NCBI GenBank assembly: GCA_016872875.1
Contig: VGYW01000114.1
Span: 1 to 19,494 of the forward strand
Direction of reading: 5' to 3'
Length of the DNA: 19,494 nucleotides
Source of the DNA: Planctomycetota bacterium
GTDB taxonomy: Bacteria; Planctomycetota; PUPC01; DSUN01
Part shown: piece after piece, positions 14,237 through 19,494 of the stretch
Layout: each line of letters opens with the position of its first letter
How positions within the stretch are numbered: position 1 is the first letter of the stretch
Position numbers and translations under genes: made by a program
The notes under the pieces: model-generated
Databases searched by the model: none
Seen by the model: the letters and a program-made list of their open reading frames with translations, nothing else
What the model was told of the DNA's origin: nothing

Positions 14237-15199
14237 TCATCTCCGTTCCTCGTTGTTTGTCCAGACCTCGATCTCGAGCTCCAGCTCGATGCCAAAGCGG
14301 TCGAGGACACGCTTGACCACGATATCAATGAGCTGAAGGATGTCGCGGGCGGTGGCGTTGCGGCCGTTGACGATGAAGTTGGCGTGCTTGTGCGAGACGA
14401 CGGCACCGCCGACCCTCGCGCCCTTGAGGCCGGCCTGGTCAATGAGCCAGCCGGCGCTCTTGCCGGTGGGCGGGTTCTTGAAGACGCAGCCGGCGCTCAG
14501 GGCGTCCATCGGCTGGGTTGCGTGCTTCTCGGCGAGGATGCCCAGGCGGCGCTCGGCGAGCTGGCGCGGCGCCGCCTTGTCGAGCTGGAACGTGGCGGAG
14601 AGCAGAACCAGGCCCGCCTTGGGCACGATGGAGTAGCGGTAGTCGAGGCCGAGCTCCGCGGTGTCCACCCAGTAGGGAACCATTTCTGATTTCTGATTTC
14701 TGATTTCTGATTGCTGATTGAGATCAGAAGCCGACGAGTCAAACCGGGCAACCATCGCGCCGACGAGGGTGTTGGCGACGCGGCCGTAGCGTCCGCCGGC
14801 GTTCATGGCCACGGCGCCGCCGACGGAGCCCGGGATGCCGGCGAGGGGTTCGAGGCCGCCCATGCCCCAGTTCTCCGCGGCGGCGACGAGCCTGGGGAGG
14901 TAGACTCCTGCGTCGGCCTCGATGCAGCTTCCGCTGTGGCGCAGGCCGCTGAGGTGGCGGGTGGAGATGACGAGCCAGGGGTGCGGCTCGTCGGTGACCA
15001 GGATGTTGGAGCCGCGCCCCAGGATGCGGATGGGCAGGCCGGCCGCCACGCCGCGCTGGTGGGCGAGGAGGAAGGCCTCGGAGTCGCGCGGCTCGGCGAA
15101 GAAGCGGACGGGGCCGCCGACACCGAAGGAGGTGTGGCGGGCCATGGGCTCGTTCTCGCGGACGGCGGCGGAGAGGTCGGCGAAGGGATGGGTGCTCAT
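14237..15199 (-). CDS. murB: UDP-N-acetylenolpyruvoylglucosamine reductase
   Basis: FAD enzyme reducing UDP-GlcNAc-enolpyruvate to UDP-MurNAc with NADPH. The 320-residue product has the FAD-site motifs TSFGVGGPVRFF (23-34), ILGRGSNILVTD (59-70) and GIPGSVGGAVAMNAG (121-135). The substrate-site Tyr-Arg is in DYRYS, and AGCVFKNP has Cys at the place of the proton-donating Ser, a variant used by many MurB enzymes. No type I lobe is evident between these, so it resembles the shorter type II form. Start ATG at 15199 overlaps the murC stop (ATGA) and has AGGAG 10 nt upstream. Residues 161-172 (NQQSEIRNQKSE) are encoded by a heptanucleotide array and form a polar loop insert. ddl follows after 4 nt. 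Confidence 0.95.
   Translation of the reverse strand: MSTHPFADLSAAVRENEPMARHTSFGVGGPVRFFAEPRDSEAFLLAHQRGVAAGLPIRILGRGSNILVTDEPHPWLVISTRHLSGLRHSGSCIEADAGVYLPRLVAAAENWGMGGLEPLAGIPGSVGGAVAMNAGGRYGRVANTLVGAMVARFDSSASDLNQQSEIRNQKSEMVPYWVDTAELGLDYRYSIVPKAGLVLLSATFQLDKAAPRQLAERRLGILAEKHATQPMDALSAGCVFKNPPTGKSAGWLIDQAGLKGARVGGAVVSHKHANFIVNGRNATARDILQLIDIVVKRVLDRFGIELELEIEVWTNNEERR
14683..14717. repeat. Heptanucleotide TTTCTGA array inside murB
   Basis: Four perfect copies of TTTCTGA (14683-14710) and one TTGCTGA, followed closely by ATCAGAAG (14723-14730), which is complementary to the array unit and could fold back on it. The unit length of 7 is not a multiple of 3, so gain or loss of one unit would shift the murB frame. 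Confidence 0.85.
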
Positions 15200-16578
15200 G
15201 GGGTCTCGCGCTCCTGGAGGTCGTGGAGGAGGAGTTCGCCGAAGCGGTAGACGTCGCCCGCGCCGATGGTGAGGAGGGTGTCGCCGGGTCGAAGGACGGC
15301 GAGGACGTGGCTCCGGGCGGCCTCCCAGTCGTCGAAGCAGGCGCAGGAGACGTGGCCGCGCCGCCGGACGGCGCGCTCGATCCAGCGGGTGCTCACGCCG
15401 TCGAGTGGCGGCTCGCCCGCCGCATAGATGGGCAGCAGGACGAGGTGGTCGGCGCCGTCGAAGCAGTCGCCGAACCGCTCGCCGAGGTGGTAGGTCCTGG
15501 TGTAGCGGTGGGGCTGGAAGACGGCGAGGAGGCGGCCGTGCGCCATGCCGCGCGCTGCGCCGAGCGTGGCGCGGATTTCGGTCGGGTGGTGGCCGTAGTC
15601 GTCAATCATCTCGACGCCGCGTGCGGCGCCCTTGCGTTCGAGCCTGCGGCCCACGCTGGCGATGCCGCCGAGCGCGCGGCGCAACACGTCGTCGGGTATG
15701 CCGAGGATTGCGGCGAGGGCGACCGCGGCGAGGGCGTTCTGGACGTTGTGGAGGCCGGGCAGGGTGAGCTTGAGGCCGAGGAGGGTGCCGTTGGGGCGGC
15801 GGACGTCGAAGGTGGAGCCGGCGCCGTTGGTCTGGACGTTTTCGGCGCGGAACTGGGCGGATGGGGCGAGGCCGTAGGTGGCCGTGTTGCCCGCCCAGGC
15901 GTCGAGGGTCGCCATCGCGGGGGCGCTGTCGGCACACATCACCACCCAGCCGTCCGCCCGCGTCTGGGACAGATAGCTGCGGAACGTGTCCTGAAGCGCG
16001 GCCAGGTCGGCGTAGTGGTCCGCGTGCTCGAAGTCCACGTTGGTGATGATCGAGTATTGGGGCGCGAACTCGAGGAGCGAGCCGTCGCTCTCGTCCACCT
16101 CGGTCACGAAGAAGGGGCTGGCGCCGAGGCGGTAGTTGCCGTCGAGCTCGTCCACCATGCCGCCGACCATCACGGAGGGGTCGAGGCGTGCTTCGAGGAG
16201 GAGCTTGCTGACGAGCCAGGTGGTGGTGGTTTTGCCGTGGGCGCCGGCGATGGCGACGAGGCGGCGGTCGTCGGTGAAGCGGGCGAGCATGCGCGCCCGG
16301 CCTACGACCGGGATGAGCTGGCGATGGGCCGCGAGAATCTCAGGGCTGCTGCCGGGCACGGCGGATGTGTGGACGACGAGCTCGACGCCGTCGAGGTGCG
16401 CGGGGTCGTGGCCGAGGTGGACACTACAGCCGCGGTCGGCCAGGGCGCGGAGGACCGGGCCGTCCTTGAGGTCGCAGCCCGACACGGTCGCGCCGCAGTC
16501 GAGGCTCATATGGGCCAGGGCGCTCATGCCCACGCCGCCGATGCCCACGTAGTGGATGTGCCGCCCGTCGAAACGCAT
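15196..16578 (-). CDS. murC: UDP-N-acetylmuramate--L-alanine ligase
   Basis: Cytoplasmic Mur ligase adding L-Ala to UDP-MurNAc with ATP. The 460-residue product shows the N-terminal nucleotide-sugar motif HYVGIGGVGMSALA, the ATP loop GAHGKTTTTW, TEVDESDGS, the NVDFEHADHY region, DDYGHHPTEI and QPHRYTRT, all in normal order. Two ATGs are near: 16587 and 16578. The second is chosen because AGGAG is 10 nt before it but only 1 nt before the first. A longer in-frame start at 16677 lies in repeat DNA and is rejected. The stop overlaps the murB start by 4 nt, so translation is probably coupled. A GGATG/CATCC hairpin separates it from murG upstream. Confidence 0.96.
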   Translation of the reverse strand: MRFDGRHIHYVGIGGVGMSALAHMSLDCGATVSGCDLKDGPVLRALADRGCSVHLGHDPAHLDGVELVVHTSAVPGSSPEILAAHRQLIPVVGRARMLARFTDDRRLVAIAGAHGKTTTTWLVSKLLLEARLDPSVMVGGMVDELDGNYRLGASPFFVTEVDESDGSLLEFAPQYSIITNVDFEHADHYADLAALQDTFRSYLSQTRADGWVVMCADSAPAMATLDAWAGNTATYGLAPSAQFRAENVQTNGAGSTFDVRRPNGTLLGLKLTLPGLHNVQNALAAVALAAILGIPDDVLRRALGGIASVGRRLERKGAARGVEMIDDYGHHPTEIRATLGAARGMAHGRLLAVFQPHRYTRTYHLGERFGDCFDGADHLVLLPIYAAGEPPLDGVSTRWIERAVRRRGHVSCACFDDWEAARSHVLAVLRPGDTLLTIGAGDVYRFGELLLHDLQERETP

Positions 16579-16608
16579 GGCTGCCATACTCCTGAAGCGG
16601 CCACTAGC

Positions 16609-16692
16609 CGCAACCAAAGAGGATGACTGGATGGGTGGATGAATGGATGATTGTCTGACACCCATCCACCCATCCATTCATCCATTCATCCT
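16609..16692. repeat. GGATG/CATCC hairpin in the murG-murC spacer
   Basis: Conserved lead-in GCCGCAACCAAAGA, left arm GGATGACTGGATGGGTGGAT..., loop near TTGTCTGACA, right arm CCCATCCACCCATCCATTCA... ending at about 16692. The arms pair imperfectly over about 30 bp. It is close to the copy at 17912-17998 and shares its arms with 12971-13175. The next bases have a CGCGCG-CAA-CGCGCG mini-hairpin. Confidence 0.88.
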
Positions 16693-16734
16693 CGCCAACA
16701 CGCGCGCAACGCGCGCGACGCACGACCGAACGGT

Positions 16735-17883
16735 CTAAACGGACTTCGCTTCGCGGCGGCGCGCCAGGAGGCGCGAGAGCCACGGCTTGCGCTTGCCGTT
16801 CCGCTCGGCGATGAGTGCCTCGATGCGGTCGGCCACGATGGCTGCCGCCCTGGGCACGCCGGCGAGCAGGCTCTGGCGCCGCATCTCGCCCAGACGGTCG
16901 CCATCGCCAAGCAGCTCCGCGACGTGGTGGGCGAGCCGGTGGGCGGAGAGGGTGCCCTGTTCGAGGACGAGTGCCGCGCCGCGGCTCGCCACCGCCGAGG
17001 CATTGTGGAACTGGTGGTTGTCCATCGCGTGCGGATAGGGCACGAGGATGGCGGGGATGCCGAGCGCGGTGAGCTCGGCGATGCTGGTGCCGCCGGCGCG
17101 CGAGAGCGCAAGGTCGCAGGCGCCGTAGGCCAGCGGCATGTCGGCGAGGAACGCGAACACCTTGGCCGGGACGCCGTACTGCTCGTAGGAGGCGCGGAGG
17201 CGCTCGGCGTCGGCCGCTCCCGACAGGTGGACGGCCTGCATCCGCACGCCTGAGGTGGCCAGGATGGGCAGGGCGGCCATGGTCAGGGTGTTGAGGGGGC
17301 TTGCCCCCTGGCTGCCGCCCATCACGAGGAGCGTGGGCAGTGCGGGGTCGAGGCCCAGCGCCTCCGCACACTCCGCGCGCTCGCGCCGCTGGATGAAGCC
17401 CCGCACCGGGTTCCCCGTCACCTGCACCCGCCGGCCCGCGCCGAAGCGGGGCACGGACTCCTCCCACTGCGTGTCCACCTCGTCCGCGAACCGCGCCAGG
17501 AGTCGGTTCGCGCGGCCAGGCACGACGTTTTGTTCGAGCAGGATGGATGGGATGCCGCGGAGGGCCGCGCACAGGACGGGAGCGACCGAGCCGTAGCCGC
17601 CGAGGCCGACCACGGCGTCAGGCCCGAACCGCCCGATGCAGCGCATGGCCCGCACGAACGCGGGCAGCAGGGCCGCCACGCGACGGGCCAGCGACCCGTA
17701 GTGGATGCACGGGATCGCCACGCACTCGATCCCGGCCTCGTGGGTGCCCTCGTATGCCTCGTCGCGGTCAGTACACAGGAGGAGCAGGCGGGCGTCGGGA
17801 TGGCGCCGCCGCACCTCCTCACCGAGGGCAAGCCCGGGAAACAGATGCCCACCAGTGCCGCCGCCTGCCAGCGTGAGTCTCAT
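16735..17883 (-). CDS. murG: Lipid II synthase (UDP-GlcNAc transferase MurG)
   Basis: GT28-family transferase adding GlcNAc to lipid I on the inner face of the membrane. The 382-residue product has the glycine-rich loops GGGTGGHLFPGLAL (7-20) and GLGGYGSVAPVL, the segment EQNVVPGRANRLLARFAD, TGNPVR, GGSQGASPLN, and the donor-binding region SRAGGTSIAELTALGIPAILVPYPHAMDNHQFHNA. All are at normal spacing. ATG start at 17883; a GAGAGAG purine stretch lies about 7 nt upstream as a probable ribosome site. It is flanked on both sides by hairpins of the same GGATG family, so it sits as a separate cistron between ftsW and murC. The C-terminal tail is basic (RLLARRREAKSV), compatible with peripheral membrane binding. 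Identification is firm. Confidence 0.96.
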   Translation of the reverse strand: MRLTLAGGGTGGHLFPGLALGEEVRRRHPDARLLLLCTDRDEAYEGTHEAGIECVAIPCIHYGSLARRVAALLPAFVRAMRCIGRFGPDAVVGLGGYGSVAPVLCAALRGIPSILLEQNVVPGRANRLLARFADEVDTQWEESVPRFGAGRRVQVTGNPVRGFIQRRERAECAEALGLDPALPTLLVMGGSQGASPLNTLTMAALPILATSGVRMQAVHLSGAADAERLRASYEQYGVPAKVFAFLADMPLAYGACDLALSRAGGTSIAELTALGIPAILVPYPHAMDNHQFHNASAVASRGAALVLEQGTLSAHRLAHHVAELLGDGDRLGEMRRQSLLAGVPRAAAIVADRIEALIAERNGKRKPWLSRLLARRREAKSV

Positions 17884-17911
17884 GGTTGCTCTCTCTCAAT
17901 GCGGCCTGGGG

Positions 17912-17998
17912 CCGCAACTGAGGGGGATGATTGGATGGGTGGATGGATGGATGACTGTCTCACACCCATCCACCCATCCATTCATCCATTCATCCCCC
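17912..17998. repeat. GGATG/CATCC hairpin in the ftsW-murG spacer
   Basis: Lead-in GCCGCAACTGAGG, left arm GGATGATTGGATGGGTGGAT..., loop near GACTGTCTCACA, right arm CCCATCCACCCATCCATTCA.... It is nearly identical to 16609-16692, including the lead-in and loop, which shows that the unit is larger than the arms. A CGCGC-GAA-GCGCG mini-hairpin follows. Confidence 0.88.
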
Positions 17999-18042
17999 AC
18001 ACCCTCGCGCGAAGCGCGCGCCAGCCTGTGGCTCGTCGCGCA

Positions 18043-19248
18043 TCACGCGTCACGCATCCTCCTGCCCAGTTTCACGGCGCCAAGCTCAGTTGGTGGGGCC
18101 TCGGCCTCGATGTGCGAGGCCACGTTCATCAGGAGGCCCACCCCCGCCATAGTAGCGACGAGCGCGGAGCCGCCCGCGCTCACGAACGGCAGCGCGATCC
18201 CCTTGGTCGGCGCGGAACAGGTCACGACGGCCACGTTCACCGCCGCCTGAAGCCCGACGGTGAACGTGATGCCGAAGGCGAGGAGCGAGCCGTAGAGGTC
18301 GGGCGCCCGCCGCGCCACCCGCACGCCGCACCAGAAGAGCAGCGCGAAGAGCGCCACCACGAACGCCACGCCCACGAACCCGAGCTCCTCGCCGACAATG
18401 GACAGCACGAAGTCGGAATTGGCCTCCGGCAGGTAGAGGAGCTTCTGGCGGCTGTTGCCCAGCCCCACGCCCGTGAGGCCGCCGGAGCCGAGCGCGATGA
18501 GGCTCTGGACGATCTGGTAGCCGGAGCCCTGGGGGTCGGCCCAGGGGTCCACGAACGTCACGATGCGCTGCCAGACGTGCGGCATGCGCATCGCAAGGTA
18601 GACCAGCAGCGGCAGCGAGGCGACGAGTGCCGGCACGACGTGGATCATGCGGATGCCCGCCACGAACAGCATCCCGAACGTCACAACCGCAATCAGGAGC
18701 GCGGTGCCGAAATCAGGCTCCTTCAGGATCAGCACGAAGGCCACGCCCATGATGAGCATCGGCTGCACGAAGCCCTTGAGAAACGTCCTGATCCGCTCCT
18801 GCGCCCTCGCGAGGAAGTCGGCCATGTAGAGGCAGAGCGCCAGCTTGCAGAACTCGGACGGCTGGACGCTCAGCTCGCCGAACCTGAACCAGCGCCTCGC
18901 ACCGTTCACCGTGGCGCCGAAGAACAGCACCCCGGCCAGGCTGGCCAGCGAGAGGAAGAGGATGGGCACCGTGAAGGGGCGAAGGCGGTGGTAGTCAATC
19001 GAGTAGGCCACGAAGAGCGCCAGGAACGCGGCGGCGAGCCAGACCGTGTGCTTGAGGACGAGGTAGCGCGCGAGTGGGGGATTGTTGGCGGGGGCGGTGC
19101 TCGCCACCATCACGAGGCCGATGGCGAGCAGAACCGCCACGATGGCCAGGATGCTGCCCGTGGCGTCACGGAGCGACTGCGGCAGGGCGCCCGCGCCGGG
19201 CGCCCCGGCCGCGCGATTCTGGCTCAGCTCCAGGCCTGTCGCGGCCAC
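18043..19248 (-). CDS. ftsW: Septal peptidoglycan polymerase FtsW (SEDS family)
   Basis: Multi-pass membrane glycosyltransferase that polymerises lipid II at the septum with a partner class B PBP. The 401-residue product has about ten hydrophobic segments and the SEDS motifs FGELSVQPSEFCKLAL, LKEPDFGTALL, GSGYQIVQSLIALGSGG, the catalytic-Asp segment LPEANSDFVLSIVGEELGFVG, and PFVSAGGSALVATMAGVGLLMN. The start is GTG at 19248 with AGGAG 7 nt upstream; this ribosome site lies at the edge of the 73-bp repeat array. The stop codon lies in a degenerate GCGTGAY array (about 18036-18056), so the last residues (RMRDA) are repeat-encoded. RodA is a related alternative, but dcw context and sequence favour FtsW. 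It is the first dcw gene in view; murD, mraY and others would lie beyond the right edge if order is conserved. Confidence 0.94.
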   Translation of the reverse strand: MAATGLELSQNRAAGAPGAGALPQSLRDATGSILAIVAVLLAIGLVMVASTAPANNPPLARYLVLKHTVWLAAAFLALFVAYSIDYHRLRPFTVPILFLSLASLAGVLFFGATVNGARRWFRFGELSVQPSEFCKLALCLYMADFLARAQERIRTFLKGFVQPMLIMGVAFVLILKEPDFGTALLIAVVTFGMLFVAGIRMIHVVPALVASLPLLVYLAMRMPHVWQRIVTFVDPWADPQGSGYQIVQSLIALGSGGLTGVGLGNSRQKLLYLPEANSDFVLSIVGEELGFVGVAFVVALFALLFWCGVRVARRAPDLYGSLLAFGITFTVGLQAAVNVAVVTCSAPTKGIALPFVSAGGSALVATMAGVGLLMNVASHIEAEAPPTELGAVKLGRRMRDA

Positions 19249-19258
19249 GGCCGCACTC

Positions 19259-19494
19259 CTACAGACGCCCCCCCTCGGTCGAGGGGCTCAAGAGGGTTAC
19301 GGACCTCGCGAGGTCCGTAACAAGCAGCCGCCTACAGACGCTCCCCCTCCATCAAGGGGCTCGACACGGTTACGGACCTCGCGAGGTCCGTAACAAGCAG
19401 CCGCCTACAGACGCTCCCCCTCCATCAAGGGGCTCGACACGGTTACGGACCTCGCGAGGTCCGTAACAAGCAGCCGCCTACAGACGCTCCCCCT
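19259..19494. repeat. 73-bp tandem array with palindromes upstream of ftsW
   Basis: Units at 19259-19331 (diverged), 19332-19404, 19405-19477, then a partial copy to the window end. Each has CTACAGACG, CTCCCCCTCCATCAAGGGGC and a 24-bp palindrome with core CGGACCTCGCGAGGTCCG at 19297-19320, 19370-19393 and 19443-19466. The period is exactly 73 bp and units 2 and 3 are identical. The array continues past the window. It occupies the ftsW leader or promoter region. Confidence 0.92.

Noticed and set aside
19259..19494. CRISPR-like array
   Set aside because: The whole 73-bp unit is repeated, with no unique spacers between palindromes and no cas genes. It is a simple tandem array.

Overview
The window is GC-rich bacterial DNA dominated by a minus-strand division and cell wall (dcw) cluster. 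Read 5'->3' on the minus strand the order is ftsW, murG, murC, murB, ddl, ftsQ, ftsA, ftsZ, the classical dcw order. To its left lie a plus-strand ABC exporter gene, two minus-strand genes for exported beta-propeller proteins (one PQQ-like, one kelch-like) and purA. The exported propeller with a WPEFRGP start, the GC-rich genome packed with short palindromes and a very divergent FtsZ all suggest a member of the Planctomycetes-Verrucomicrobia-Lentisphaerae group or a neighbouring uncultured lineage. This placement is an inference from gene style; there is no rRNA or other strong marker here.

Layout. 139-1434 purA (-). 1435-2356 has no gene and holds a nested inverted-repeat structure of about 550 bp with two identical AT-rich 22-bp palindromes. 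2357-4924 secreted kelch-like protein (-). 4925-5964 has no gene: two copies of a 134-bp hairpin element flank four tandem units of about 145 bp, and the whole is bracketed by an exact 18-bp inverted repeat. 5965-7272 PQQ-like propeller (-). 7273-7524 divergent intergenic region with a possible promoter and a hairpin built of short repeats. 7525-9570 ABC exporter (+), overlapping the ftsZ 3' end tail to tail by 62 bp. 9509-19248 dcw cluster. 19249-19494 a 73-bp tandem array upstream of ftsW, carrying the same 18-bp palindrome core as the 145-bp units.

How the genes fit together. MurG makes lipid II, MurB and MurC make UDP-MurNAc and add L-Ala, Ddl supplies D-Ala-D-Ala, FtsW polymerises septal glycan, FtsQ scaffolds the divisome and FtsA anchors FtsZ to the membrane. 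ftsQ/ftsA and murC/murB overlap and murB/ddl are 4 nt apart, so these are translationally packed. The other four junctions (ftsW-murG, murG-murC, ddl-ftsQ, ftsA-ftsZ) each have 156-232 bp, and every one of these spacers contains a long imperfect hairpin made of short repeated words.

The two most notable points: (1) FtsZ keeps the FtsA/ZipA-binding C-terminal peptide but has lost consensus residues in the nucleotide-binding glycine loop and the catalytic T7 loop; (2) the region carries many families of short-word hairpins and palindromes, some inserted inside essential genes (ddl, murB) or supplying their stop codons (ddl, ftsW).
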